DNA of 64,000 nt from Bicyclus anynana (taxonomy: Eukaryota; Arthropoda; Insecta; Lepidoptera; Nymphalidae): positions 3,403,001 to 3,467,000 of the forward strand of contig NC_069098.1 in the NCBI RefSeq assembly GCF_947172395.1, read 5' to 3'. Positions 44,901 through 56,059 of the stretch are shown piece by piece (the first letter of the stretch is position 1; the number at the start of each line of letters is the position of its first letter). The notes beneath the pieces are model-generated. The model was not told the origin of the DNA, made no database searches, and worked only from the letters and a program-made list of their open reading frames with translations. The position numbers were made by a program, and so were the translations under genes.

Positions 44901-47900
44901 AGCGTTCCGGTACGAAGACGTGTAGAAACCGCCAGAAGTATGGGTAGAATATTCTTGTAGCAACCTCTTCCAAGTTAGCCCACTTCCACCTTGGACTGAA
45001 TTGTCACTAAACATTATGTGAGAGCGCAGTGCGCAGTGAACGCAGTCAAGGGCTAACTTGGCATTCAATAAAAAAATACTGGTTATTTCTGCTCCTAATT
45101 ATAAAACCCTCCAAGAAAATTTAAAATTAAATTTTAAGGTAAATTATGAACACGTAGCAAAGTAGATACCTATCATAAATTTTATATATTATTTTTCGTA
45201 TTTTAAACCACGCACAAAGACTTAATAACAGGAAAATTACTTAACAAATAAGGATATAATTCTAGATTTTTATCGAAATTCTCACGGTCAACACGTCCAG
45301 GACAACAACAACGTATCAGACGTGGAAATAAACTTTATTGAATGTGATTTGTTTGCTACAGAAAAATGCCTAATTAGTAAGCTCTTTAAAAAACTTGGCT
45401 ATCATTGATAAACTGCTCAAACTAAACATTGAAACTCAGAAAATGGCAAATGGACAATGGCACATGGACTATGACTTGCCCATTAACTTTTTTTTTCAAA
45501 AAAAATTGTATACTGTCCTAGCTAGTAGTTCCTGTTCCCGTGAGAAATCGGAGATAAAATACCTATAGCTGACTCACAAGTAACGTGGCTTACTAGTGGT
45601 AAAAGAATTATCAAAATCAGTTCAGTATGTGGTACAATACTTATCACAGAACTAATACAACACAATAATTTTTGTATAACTCGTGCGCATTAACTTTAAA
45701 CCTGACTACCAAACAAAGTACAACCATTATTGGACCCCGGTGTCAAGTTAACAAGGCACGAGTTGTATCTACTGCAGTTAACCTATCGGCATTTAGCAAG
45801 TTGATGTCCTTGTTATCCTTTATCAGTAAAACATTCATTTTAAACAAGCTCAGGATACAACCTAGATTATTCTAAAATAATGTAGTAGTGAAAATAGTTT
45901 TTATAAAGAATACTACTCTCAAATAAATCTATATTATTTTGCGTCGAATGTATCATGTCATGGTCATGGACAAGCTGCAAAATCAGCACAGTTTCGGAAA
46001 AGTGTATTTTGCCAATCAATAAATATTTACAATAAGCTGACATTTAATATAAAAAATAATTCCAACTTGGCAAGGTTTAAGAAACAATTAAAGAATTTTT
46101 TAATAAACAAAGCATACTACTCCATCAAAGAGTACCTTGATGAATAAACCAATTTCAATTGATTTCAAGACTTATTATAGTCTTACTATACAAATACACC
46201 ATATTAATGACTAATTTTTTTTTTTTTGCAATTTATCATTTTACTTATCTTTGACATAAACTGACATTATATTGACGTAAAGGCATCATTAGAATTATTC
46301 TTTAAAATATTCAATGTACCTACTAATTAATTAATCACTGTACAAATAAGTGTGTGAATTGATTATTGTAAATAATAATGTTTTTTATAATGATATTGCA
46401 AGCTGTAAGGCGGAATTTGGTGTTTATTTCAATAAGATCTGACTGTAACCTGAATTCGCAATAAACAAATTTTGATTTGATTTGATTTGATGAGTAGACC
46501 ACTAACAGGGTGAGATTTTAAAACATGTAGTAAAATCAAGTTTTATTTTTCTCTCTCTGTTGTAAAGTACCAATTTGGTACTTCATAAGGTTACTATTTA
46601 GCCTGCTTATGTGACTAATTAGTACTTAATTTAACTTTGAACTCAACTTATAAATTATTATTACACTAAGATAACGTCCAATAACTTAATCTTAGTCTTT
46701 CTCCAACTATTTGAAGTCACTGTTCATGACGATCTTTAATTTAAGACATAACACGATATTATAGTCAGGCAAGTTCGTTGATGACACTCCCATGTTATGC
46801 GGGCGACGAGGGAAAAGACTGCGCGGGTGTAAAATCGTGCGTACAGGGAATCGAGGTGCATCAGACGTGGGTTTTGCATTCATCGCTATACGCCCCCCGG
46901 CCCGCGCGGATCTTCGAGAGTGTTACGAACGAAGTTGCTAAGCTATAGTCACTATTATAACATTAAGTGAAGTCAGTGTAATTAATAAAATGTAGTGTAC
47001 TAACATTTCCTTTCTCTAATAGTGCAGTAACATCGGAGGATGCCAAAGGTGCTGCGCCGCAAACAATCGTTCTGACATTCTTGAAATGATCCTTCGTAAC
47101 GTCTGGGTGTTTGGCGAGGAGAATAGCTGGAAAGATATCATATTAAACATTATAGAAGCTTATTCACAACCAATATTGGAGAGCACCCACACTGTTGAGC
47201 GTTTTCTCTCAAGGTGAGAGGGGTTAGGCTAATAGTCCACCACGCTGGCCCAATGCAGATTGACAGACATCACACACGTAGAGAAGCACCAGGTTTCCTC
47301 AAGATGTTTATCCTTTACCGTTTGAGACACGTGATGTTTAATGTCTTAAAATGCACTTAAATGAAAAGTTAGAGGTACATGGACCGGATTCTATACGCCC
47401 TATGAAGGTAGAAAAAGAAGCTTATCAGTATCATTTCCCTAAATAAATATGATGTTCTACTTTTTATATCAAGATGGTTTCTCTTTAAATTATTATGCGA
47501 CATATTATTGTCAAATTAAAATTAGAGAGTGACATAGAGAATAGTCGACAAGTCGACCTTCATTTAAATTTTAAGGCAGCTCTATTAAAGGCGCTATAGT
47601 TTTAACTGCGCAGTTATAACTGAACAGTTTTATCTGATCGCAATTTCAATCAAAATCATTCAAAAATCTATAGATTGTAGAGGTACCTACAGTCAAAACT
47701 GACGGACAATACACGGATGATTTAACTGCACATTCGACTGTTCAGTTAAAACTGCAGGTCTTTGGTCGATATTCGATAAAATATAATTTTCATCCGATAA
47801 GCAGATAGGTGAAGGTTGACCTTATTCAGGATCTTAGATAATAAAGCAGGCAGATAATTATCAAGAACACGTCAATCGATTTATGACTTACTAGCACATG

Positions 47901-50900
47901 CCTGCGGATGTGTGGAAACCGGATTTATCGGATAACTAGTAGACGCCGCGCGGTTTCACCCTCGTGGTTCTCGTTCCCGTAGGAATACGGGGATAAAATA
48001 TAGCCTATAGCCTTCCTCGATAAATGGGCTATCTAACACTGAAAGAATTTTTCATATCGGACCAGTAGTTCCTGAGATTAGCGCGTTCAATCAAACAAAC
48101 AAACAAACTCTTCAGCTTTATAATATTAGTATAGATGTCCGTTCGTCTGACATTAATGATCAGTAAACAGATTAAGATAAATAGTATTCCATATTTTAAT
48201 ATAGGTAATAGGTGATAAACTACGTATTGCACGATTAGGTAACATACAAGTTATTGTTTGAAGAAACATTTTGTAATAATCATATGGAATACCTAATTTC
48301 AATTTTCCTTATGAGTTTACTGACCTTGATCGGATGCGCAATATTATGGCACTAATTGTCAATTACGGCATACATAGTAGCAGACCCTGACATAACGCAA
48401 ACCATTCAAAACGTACGCGTACATTAATCGTCGTTATCAACCCATATACGGCTCACTGCTGAGCTCGAGTCTCCTCTCAGAATGAGAGGGGTAAGGTCAA
48501 TAGTCCACCACGCTGGCCCAATGCGGATTGGCAGACTTCACACACGCAGAGAATTAAGATAATTATCTGGTATGCAGGTTTCCCCACGATGTTTTCCTTC
48601 ACCTATTGAGACACGTGATATTTAATTTCTTACATTTCTTACGTACGCGTACATTAATGTTACAATATAATTTTTATTTTAGGTGGAACTTTATAGATAT
48701 CGGATTTATAGTAGGTACATCGTGTTTATTAGCCTATTTTAATACCCACTACAGTGCTAGGCCTTCTTCCTCATAGGAGAGGGGATATACAGCATAGACC
48801 CGCCACGTTTCTTCAATCCGGTTTTACGGGTTTAAGGTGATAAGTTTAATTTTTTTTAACAACTAATATCATAAATACCTAATGATAATTACCTGAAGCG
48901 GTAAAGGAAAAACATCGTTAATAAACCTGCATACTTACCTGAGGTGAAGGTTTGTGATTTAAACAAATTATCAGCGCAAGTACAGGCAGGTTGCAGGCGA
49001 GATTATAACGATTATCTCCTAAGGATTTGTGAAGAAGTCGAAAATCACTCTAATAGACACGAGTCCAGGGATCTCCACCAAAAAATTCGGATCATCACCA
49101 AGTCAATTTCTTCTAAGACCTGGGCAATCGAGGATAGTGATGGACGAGTTGTCACTGAGCTGGAGAATATCACTGAAGTTTGGAAAAATTACTGCCTGTC
49201 CCTGTTTCAGGATAATCAGTCCGAGAACTTCCAAAACACAGAGCCTGGAAACGAGAACCTGGAGCCAGACATTCTTAAATCCGAAGTTAAGGCCGCCATT
49301 GCACATCTAAAGAACGGAAAATCTACAGGTGGAGATGCTATCCCTATAGAAACCATAAAAGCTTTGGATGATATAGGTGTCCATATTTTCCATAACATTT
49401 GCAACAAAATATGGCAATCAGGATCATGGCCGAAAGAGTGGACGTACACAGTTTTCGTTCCTTTGCATAAAAAGGGCTCCACAAAGAAGTGTAGCAATTA
49501 CCGTTTAATAGCTCTTATTTCTCACGCTAGTAAAATTATGCTGCACATTCTTAACGAACGACTGAAAAACTTCCTGTCGAAAGAGATCGCACCAGAACAA
49601 GCCGGTTTTGTAAAAGGCAAGGGTACCCGTGAGCAGATTTTAATCGTTCGCCAAATCATAGAGAAGGCACGTGAGTTCAACAAGCCGACCTACATATGCT
49701 TTGTTGACTTTTCGAAGGCGTTTGACTCTGTAAAATGGCCTAAACTGTGGACTGTGCTACTAGACATGGGTACACCAAAACATTTAATTCATCTTCTTCG
49801 ACGTCTTTACGAAGATGGAACTGCATCTGTGCGGACGGATGACACTATGTCGAAAAGTTTTCATCCCAACGCAGGTGTTCGCCAAGGATGCATAATATCA
49901 CCGCTCTTGTTCAATGCGTATACCGAACTGGTCATGCGAATTACTCTCGAAGACTGGACTGACGGCATCACTATTGGAGGATACAAGATATCGAATCTAC
50001 GATACGCAGACGATACCACCTTATTTGCGACTAGTGCTTGCAGTATGGAGCGACTACTTCTCAAAATGGAGCACGTGAGCCAGGAGTTTGTATTAAAAAT
50101 TAATCGCAGCAAAACCAAGATACATATATCTAGGAGCTTTAATCACAAACAGTGGCGGTTGCGTAGACGAAGTTAAGCGACGTATGGCAATCACAAGAAC
50201 CGCAATGGACAGGCTGAAGAAAATATGGCGGAACAAGAAGGTTACCAAAACCACCAAGATCCGGCTCGTAAAAACTCTTGTTTTCCCCATTTTCTTATAC
50301 GCAGCAGAGACATGGACCTTGCGACAAGTCGAGAAAAAAAAGATAGATGCTCTGGAGATGTGGTGTTGGAGACGAATGCTGGGAATCTCCTGGACTGAGT
50401 TCCGCACTAACGTCTCTATACTCCAAGAACTCGACATAAAACAACGTCTCTCGACATTAGTACACAGTCGCATTCTTCAGTTTTTTGGACATGTCTCCCG
50501 GCAAGGGAATGATTGTATCGAACGCCTTGTTGTGCAAGGGAAGGTGGAGGGAACTAGGCCACGCGGAAGGTCACCCATGCGATGGACCGACCAGATTAAA
50601 TCTGCTGTAGGCGGTCCCTTGCATGAATGTACGCGACTCACTACACAAAGGGAGAAGTGGCGAATGCTCGTGAGGCGTATTACATCTGCCTCCAACACGT
50701 CCTAAAGACCACGACCGCTCTGTCAAGAGCGCAGCGACAAAGAAGACTTACCTGAGAATTTTGTTATTTCTCTACGTGTGTGACCATGACCGTGTAAAAT
50801 CGGTTCAGCAGATCCATAGATACAACACCACCATCCATAGATACAACAAACACACTTTTCCTCTTTATAAATTATTATAGATATAATTTATCAACAAGAC

Positions 50901-53900
50901 AAAGTAAAAAAAAAGCAAAACTAGCATACATTAAAATCATTTTAATTATTAAATGATAGAACTTACCAACAGGAGGCACCACATACAAAAGAGTCGGATT
51001 CTGGTTTCTTAGCACGTCGAAATATAGACTAGTTGAGAACCTTGGCAGAGTTACTAATTTGCAGCCGTTTGTGAAATGCCCAAGTAGAGTAACAACCATT
51101 CCGTATATGTGGAAGAATGGTAGTATACACGGTACTACGTCTTGGAAGTCACCTGGAATATGGAACGGTTATTAATTAGGAGCGAGAGTGAGAGGGAGAG
51201 AAAGACCAATATCATAGCATTCCATTAATTCGCCAGTTATTAAGAGAGAGTGAAAATATCTTAACATTCCATTAATTCGCTGTGCAGATGCCGGGTCCAT
51301 AGTGACAGAGAGAATAACTTCAGCAGATCCTTTATGACTCGCGAGTGTTAAGAAGCTGTTTTTAATCTAGTTAACACTACCATTTTCCTCTCGTATTGTG
51401 CTTTCAGCCAAATTTGGTATGATCCTACTACAGCAGCTTTGGGTTCTTATATTGAAGTTACTGTAGTCCTAGCAACAAAGTCTTTAAGCAGATTATAGAG
51501 AATTTAAGATAAATGTTACGTAAACTTTATCATAATTATCTCGGTTGTTAATGTACTTCGTAGTCGTCAATGTTTTATGTCATATGTATCTAATTAAAAC
51601 GGATCTTTATTATCGCAGTTACTATCTAATTAGTCTTCAGTCGTAAGTTTACTTAGTTGGATGTCACGGCGAACTCTTAATTAACCTATAAATATAATGG
51701 ATGGAGTAAAAATATTCTTAAGTTAAACAGTTTTATGACATAATGTTACAATAATTCGCAAACTCTTAGGTACAAGTCAACTGACAAGTTTCCTCATCAA
51801 TTTAGGGTATCTATTGAACAGACAAAATAGATGATGATGATGACAAAATAGAATGATAGATATTACATGTGCCCCAAGATTTATCTACATTATTATTATT
51901 ATTACAGCTTTATTTCCACTTAACAGTTTTACAATACATAATATGTTAACAATAAATTTTAAAGTATTTCTGTTATTTTATTATGTGGCCCCCTATGGGT
52001 AAAAGCCTCCTCCATTTTTCCCTATCTTTGGCCATATGCATCTAGTTTTTTCCTGCTGGTAAGTCCATCTCTACATACTTCAATATTATTATAAGCAGCG
52101 TTACTGCTTACAATAATACGTATTTGCTTTAAAAAGAAAGCAATTGGGCTCATTGATATTTTAAATAAAACCGTGTGGCATATATGTAGGTCTTCCCCTA
52201 AATCGTCTAGTTTGCTATTGAGGCTTATTGGTATACAATGGACAATTTTAATCAATAACTTACCATGTGTTAAAATCGGAAAACAGTTCTCTTTTACGGC
52301 CATAATTTCAGCTGCAGCTAGCAAATTTTTGTATGTGATCTCAACTCCTTTAGGTAAACCTGTAGTTCCACTTGAAAATGGTATAAAAGCCACGTCGTCA
52401 TCTTTTTTATCAATTGTATCCAGTAAAATATAGTCGGTTTCACCGGATTCGGCAATTTCTGTGTACCTTATCACACCGGCCGGTATTGCTTTGTTGGGGC
52501 TATCAACAATGATTACTTTTGCGCGACTCTTGGCAAGTTTCATTCCTTTCATTACGTTATCGTAACACTCGGGTATTGTTATTACTACTTTTGGCTGTGT
52601 CGTACTTAGTTGGTGGCTTATCTCAACTGAAAGCAACATTGTTGTTTTAATTGGGTGATGAGTTTGATGTTTCATACCTAACATAACAATGATTGTTGAT
52701 GATAAAAAATCCTTTAATAAATATTGATGCTAGTTTGTATAAGTAACATTGTAGCTATTAGATGTAAATTATGGATTAACTAATAAAGTAAGATTTGAAG
52801 AACTATAGGAGATCTATGTTTTACACGGTTATTTAATATTTTAAAAGGAAGAAGGATTTTGTCTCATTAGTTAAAAAGATAATCGTATTTTGTGTTTTAA
52901 TTCTAGTTGTATCTACTTTGATAATAAGATGTCTGTCCAAGTTTTTTTTACTTCAGTATCGATTATTTAATGCCCCTCCATACAGAATTGGATCTGCTGG
53001 AGTTTTATTATATCTATCTATTTATTATAGATCACGGGGTTCCTGACTACGTAAGAGTGTCTAAAAAATATAGTACAAACAATTACTATAGTACAAGTAA
53101 TATCTGTAAAACATTTGACAGCTTACTACGATATCAGATGTTCGAGAATTAGTCTATTATTTATAAGCTAGTCACAGTCTGATCTAATCTCTACTTTTAT
53201 ATTTATAGACTCAGTATCCATGTGCTCTATTTCAAACGCGCTTAGGAATACGCGATGTTAGGCATTTAGCACGTCTAAAATAGTTTACATTTGAATTTTT
53301 CTCAGAACTAGAATTGTTCTATGGATACATGGTGTACGTGTTTATGTATGTACCTACTATTATTTTTACGATATTCTTTAATAAAATAATAATAATTACT
53401 TATGTAGATTGCATGACATAAAGCTTACTCGTTAGAGGATATTTTTAAAGATTGTCAGCCCGATCAAAATTATTATTAGCAATCACATGCAGCCACAAGA
53501 TGTTTTAACCATCAAGAATTTACTTTCAAATAAAGCCAGACTTAACTTATTTGTTGTGAGATATAATTTTTTAGTTAAGTTTGCTAATATTAGTAAAAAT
53601 TATTAATTTCTAACCCTTTCGAGATCTACGCTTAATTTATGAAATTGATAATTTTGGCTTTTGCTATTGACTTTTTCTTTCACTCATTAAATAACTTTTA
53701 AAAAAATTATATTGCTTATAAAATGCAAAATATGCCAAGTACAAAACACTATTAAAAATTATAAAAAATAATATTTATTCATTGACTTATTCTTCTTCTC
53801 CCTATGTTTTGTCCTCTAAGATTAAGCATAGGGCTCATCCCTTACGCCGCTTATCATTAATTTACTTACTTTCTTTATAAGCAGGATTGACGGGACTAAA

Positions 53901-54080
53901 AATACAACCAGCCTGTATTGTACCAAAGGCGACGACGGGGAATTCCGGGCTATTTGGTAACAGAGCAGAGACTATATCGTTTTCCTCCAAACATAGTTTC
54001 TTTCGGAGTGATGTCGCGAAAATCGCCATGTTCTTCCTCACTTGTCTGTATGTGTAACTCTTCTTTGTTTCGGCACATTT
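38910..54080 (-). CDS. Gene C: acyl-CoA synthetase, 4-coumarate-CoA ligase/luciferase-like, exons 2-8
   Basis: Coding exons, minus strand: 54080-53870, 52626-52264, 51152-50967, 47126-47005, 40997-40827, 40010-39840 and 39200-38910 (stop). They sum to 1515 nt in one frame. Exons 2, 4 and 5 have the same lengths as in A and B; exon 6 is 9 nt longer. Motifs: FSSGTTGLPKGVEITYKN in exon 3; PFFHIYG in exon 4; FGATETTS in exon 6 in place of the usual YGxTE; FFRTGDLGHYDPK and DRIKELIK in exon 7; PKTSSGKILRKELKKMHA at the end, with the conserved lysine and no SKL-like signal. Exon 1, expected to encode about 60-70 residues with a VKSP motif, was not found between 54081 and 64000 and may lie beyond the edge. 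Intron 4 holds a LINE and intron 5 a long-TIR transposon. Confidence 0.9.
40072..40238 (-). mobile_element. SINE family C
   Basis: Reverse copy: CCAACCGCTCTTACCGTTGA, then GGTACGACAATAGGCCAACG and AAGAATATTTGCCATTTTAA, matching the plus copy at 57546-57722 whose head reads GAGCCTCAATAGCTCAACGG. Confidence 0.7.
40240..40386 (-). repeat. Dispersed repeat (ACTAGCTGACGCCGCGCGGT family), reverse
   Basis: Reverse of the 26526 and 47936 copies: AAACGCGCTAATATCAGTAA, AGATAGCCCATTTACCGAGG, ending CGCGCGGCGTCAGCTAGT. Confidence 0.65.
40412..40795 (+). pseudogene. LINE ORF remnant in intron 6 of gene C
   Basis: Plus strand reads AMEQALLGVSLSGSIRNEVF, then EAEIAMGRVYSSKNRWTLGN and stop, and further on a QETYVQQWIS-like end in another frame. 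It is related to the LINE at 35331-35805 (same order of motifs), interrupted by stops. Confidence 0.55.
41004..41150 (-). repeat. LINE-like tail with 9-bp hairpin
   Basis: An AATAAATAAATAAATAAA run (41004) is followed by GGTCTCCAC and GTGGAGACC, a 9-bp stem with an 18-nt loop. Such hairpins next to A-rich tails occur at the 3' ends of non-LTR elements; the family is not identified. Confidence 0.35.
41338..41500. repeat. Dispersed repeat with CAGGGGCGTAGCTAG end
   Basis: Second copy of the repeat at 38333. It contains GATACGGGGCCCCCGAACTA and TAGGGGGCCCCTGAC. The long-TIR element begins 150 bp further on. Confidence 0.5.
41651..43863. mobile_element. DNA transposon with ~435-bp terminal inverted repeats and XPG/PIN-like gene
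   Basis: The left terminal repeat (41651-42087) and the right one (43427-43863) are near-identical inverted copies, differing by a few bases and A/T-run lengths. Outer ends read AGAGCTGGTAAG and CTTGCCAGCTCT. The 1.34-kb centre holds a decayed coding region described separately. No DDE transposase is visible and the coding region abuts the left repeat, so this is probably an internally deleted derivative. The target duplication is unclear. A nuclease of this sort recalls Academ elements, which I recall as carrying an XPG-like nuclease, but the superfamily is not proven. Confidence 0.75.
42095..43306 (+). pseudogene. Decayed XPG/FEN-like (PIN-fold) nuclease gene of the long-TIR element
   Basis: Three pieces in order: frame 1 to 42382 (ends HEEADTKIIHHV), frame 2 from 42375 to about 42890 (LKSSDTDVLIIMLGNM, SLPGFHALTGCDCNPSFFQK), then a third frame (SIWRNAYLRFLSSLTPNRNG, HFHWFDGDCMP), followed by a probable intron (donor GTGCGT about 43134, acceptor TTTTCGCAG at 43217) and an acidic end (SELDTDESEVDSDSSDEGAS) stopping at 43306. 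The acidic motifs EEAD, SDTD and GCD are spaced like the active-site acids of XPG/FEN1 nucleases. Two frame disruptions (about 42380 and 42890) and the missing N-terminus show it is not functional as it stands. I recall this protein family from many arthropod genomes as uncharacterised. Confidence 0.6.
43895..44045. repeat. Dispersed repeat carrying a 20-bp perfect hairpin
   Basis: GAAGCTTTCGGTTAACTGCT, GGATCAAGG, then CAGAAGGGGTTATTCTTGAG. It corresponds to 56104-56210 (GAAGCTTTCACTTAACTGTT, CAGAAGGCAGTGATTCTTGA). Here CGGTTAACTGCTGGATCAAG (43919-43938) is followed after 3 nt by its exact reverse complement (43942-43961), which the 56104 copy lacks. Confidence 0.6.
44377..44640 (-). pseudogene. 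Retroelement coding fragment in intron 5 of gene C
   Basis: Minus strand reads LRIISPRLVASTGERRAGSF, then FAQRISLAVQRGNAASILAT, also found at 25741-25862. A repetitive ORF of unresolved family, likely a LINE. Confidence 0.5.
44745..45065 (+). mobile_element. SINE family D, with tRNA-like head
   Basis: Head GACCTCTCTGGCGCAGTTGG, then GGGTTCGATGCC (B-box-like); body with GGTACGAAGACGTGTAGAAA and CCAAGTTAGCCCACTTCCAC. The anticodon-arm region does not fold as a tRNA, so it is not called a tRNA gene. Confidence 0.7.
46055..46491 (+). repeat. LINE 3' end with (TTTGA)n tail
   Basis: Encodes NLARFKKQLKNFLINKAYYS then IKEYLDE and stop (46065-46147), followed by a 3' UTR and the tail TTTTGATTTGATTTGATTTG at 46468-46490. 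Confidence 0.65.
46760..46947 (-). mobile_element. MITE, uninterrupted copy of the gypsy target
   Basis: Reverse-oriented 188-bp copy of the MITE split at 4454/12572. It has ends TATAGTCAGGCAAGTTCGTT and AACGAAGTTGCTAAGCTATA-like. In the gene A orientation it reads GGGAGTGTCATCAACGAAC where the other copy is broken after GGGAGTG by the gypsy element. Confidence 0.8.
47200..47403 (-). mobile_element. SINE family A, decayed
   Basis: Reverse copy: GTCCACCACGCTGGCCCAAT, TTTCCTCAAGATGTTTATCC, ACCGTTTGAGACACGTGATG. The head is mostly lost. Confidence 0.65.
47590..47755. mobile_element. Possible MITE with ACTGCGCAGTT ends
   Basis: TATAGTTTTAACTGCGCAGT and AACTGAACAG on the left are mirrored by CTGTTCAGTTAAAACTGCAG on the right. 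The borders are not exact. Confidence 0.45.
47936..48135 (+). repeat. Dispersed repeat (ACTAGCTGACGCCGCGCGGT family)
   Basis: ACTAGTAGACGCCGCGCGGT through TAATATTAGTATAG. Very close to the copy at 26526-26730, including AAACAAACAAACAAACTCTT. Confidence 0.75.
48429..48640 (-). mobile_element. SINE family A, 5'-truncated, 18-bp target duplication
   Basis: Reverse copy lacking the tRNA-like head. The 18-bp direct repeat ACGTACGCGTACATTAAT at 48411-48428 and 48641-48658 flanks it exactly. Confidence 0.9.
48893..48943 (+). mobile_element. SINE family A fragment, left of LINE insertion
   Basis: GGTAAAGGAAAAACATCGTT, then AACCTGCATACTTACCTGAG, matches the SINE body. It resumes after the LINE at 50746 with AATTTTGTTATTTCTCTACG and TGTGTGACC, so the LINE split it. 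Confidence 0.6.
48944..50703 (+). pseudogene. RTE-like reverse transcriptase ORF, truncated and frameshifted
   Basis: First block to 50176: AAIAHLKNGKSTGGDAIPIE, FVDFSKAFDSVKWPKLW, GVRQGCIISPLLFNAYTELV and the catalytic box LRYADDTTLFAT. Second block, in another frame, 50184-50705: TKTTKIRLVKTLVFPIFLYA, AAETWTLRQVEKKKIDALEM, WCWRRMLGISWTEFRTN and RGRSPMRWTDQIKSAVGG, typical of the C-terminus of RTE (BovB-type) ORFs. Between them (about 50110-50170) sequence seems to be missing, and the join is out of frame. The upstream endonuclease part is absent. The open frame starts directly at the insertion border, so no true start codon exists. It cannot make an active enzyme. Confidence 0.85.
48944..50745 (+). 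mobile_element. 5'-truncated RTE-like LINE with 11-bp target duplication
   Basis: The insert is bounded by ACTTACCTGAG at 48933-48943 and 50746-50756. It retains reverse transcriptase and the C-terminal region but no endonuclease domain, so it was truncated on arrival. Plus orientation, antisense to gene C, inside its intron 4. Its 3' end is GTCAAGAGCGCAGCGACAAA followed by GAAG. Confidence 0.85.
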
Positions 54081-54744
54081 CTGGAACAGATAAAACACTT
54101 GTTCTAAAACTCATTGACTAGTTGACAACTAATATGATTGGTGAACAACTGAACATTCGTTAACTGGATTTCTTTCGGCCTTTACGACCATTACGATGAG
54201 ATAACAACGCTTCCCAGGCAACACAAACACAAGATACACAGTCTTTATCGGCGAAAAAGAGGTCCTTGATATCTGACGTCACCTGGGTGTGGGCTTTCTA
54301 ACTCACGATTTCGTGGGCGCCCGGAATGATACACTTAGGCCAAAACACGCTGAGGTCCGAGTCTCAAAGGAGACGCCCATAGATAGTCGTTCCGCCCATT
54401 TATTCTACTGCCTTTGCGCCCTATCAGGCGATGCTTCAGCGCTCAGACCAAACCCCCAGTGACACCGCTGAGGTCCAATTATGGCACTTATACAATCAGG
54501 AAAATGATGTCTTTCGCAAGAACCTAAATTTATTTATATTTACAAGGCTTTAATTTTTTAAAAGCGACTGATTTAGCCAATAACGATCCAGACATACCTA
54601 AATAAACAAAGGCAAGTCAGTAGTTAAATATATTTTTTTTTAACTTTTATCGGATGTTCTTATCGTCGCTAACAATTTTTATTGCTTGCGGGGCAATAAA
54701 CTCGAATCAGCAAATAAAATTTGATAAGCATCACTTCAAAATGA

Positions 54745-54800
54745 AAATTCGTTTATTTCAAATAGGCTTAGTTTACACGTTTGTAAAGTCAAGTTTGAAT
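54745..54800 (-). repeat. LINE 3' UTR fragment (reverse)
   Basis: ATTCGTTTATTTCAAATAGG and CTTAGTTTACACGTTTG match 14213-14275 and the reverse of 61880-61920. Confidence 0.5.
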
Positions 54801-54913
54801 ATTTGTAGACACAGATTATCAGTTTGGAAGGCAGGTCATGCATAACTTTGAGTATTAATATTAAAGTACTACGGGTGTAAACGATGACATATATGATTAA
54901 CGGATTATAGCTG

Positions 54914-55071
54914 CCACTGACTATCAAGTAAACTCACATGCCTGCAGCGCTAATGGCTTGATGTCCGATAAAACTGATCGTGTGTTGGTCACGATCGGTA
55001 AGATGACACATCGTGGCCAACACACGATCAGTTTTATCGACTTTCAAGTGAGTTCACTTGATCGTCAATGG
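54914..55071. mobile_element. MITE with CCACTGACTATCAAGT ends
   Basis: The left end CCACTGACTATCAAGTAAAC is mirrored by TTCACTTGATCGTCAATGG on the right. An inner pair (GATAAAACTGATCGTGTGTT and AACACACGATCAGTTTTATC) makes a 20-bp perfect stem. A relative lies at 58720-58826 in the other orientation. Confidence 0.75.
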
Positions 55072-55848
55072 CTGACATTACATGCTCTTCGGGGCAAGAG
55101 GGTGTGACTCCATTAAACCACACCACAACGATCTTAACCGGCTTACTAATTTGGCCTGTATTAACTACCTACCTATAAAATAAACATCAAATCAAACAAC
55201 CAACACAAGTTTCGTATTCCGTAAAGCCAAGTGGTAAACAAAAACCACAGTGTCAACTGGGCAACCTACTGTATGATATCCACGACCCGATGACCCGATG
55301 ACATTTGTTACATAGAATCTTAATTTAGCATACATCAGAGTTAGTTAGCCTGCTGAAGTTTTGATTAGTTAGCATTAAATAAATAGTGAATAGTGAATCG
55401 TGACTTATGAATTACTAAAAATAAGTTGACAAATTTCGTATATGTCCGCTAAAATAAACCAAAATTTGTGAATTGGTCTGCAGGTTTTATTACAATTTTA
55501 AAGAACAATTCTATGTAAATTAATTTTCTGTGGCAAAGTTAAAAAAAAACAATTATAATTTATTATTCATTCAAAGACAAACTACACTTTAATGGGCCTC
55601 TTGACGTCATGTGTTTAAAATGTTTAAATAGTGTAAAACTTGCGGTTGGCAACAACCTACGCTTGATTGAAAACGATTGATAAAGTCTATGTAGGACATC
55701 GATAATAAACCATTCTATTTCAGGACCGGTTTCGCTAGAATATTAGATTCGTTAAACACTGGTATACGAGTAATTATTAGGCATGGGAATGAAACTATGA
55801 AATTGAAATGTACCTATTGATTTTATTAACGTTCCTATATATTTAACT

Positions 55849-56025
55849 AGCGGACGCCCGCGACTTCGTCCGCGTGGATTTCAGCATTTCACAAATCCCG
55901 CGGAAACCATTTTAATCACTCTCTATTAAAAAAAAACCCGCGTCAAAATCCGTTGCGTAGTTTTAAAGATTTAAGCATACATAAAGACAGATAAAGCGAC
56001 TTTGTTTTATACTATGTAGTGATAA
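55849..56025 (+). repeat. Dispersed repeat (GGACGCCCGCGACTTCGTCC family)
   Basis: ACTAGCGGACGCCCGCGACT, then ATCCCGCGGAAACCATT and CCGTTGCGTAGTTTTAAAGA. A typical lepidopteran copy. Confidence 0.75.
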
Positions 56026-56059
56026 TAATATCAACTATTGTTGTTCCGATAGTTGTTTC

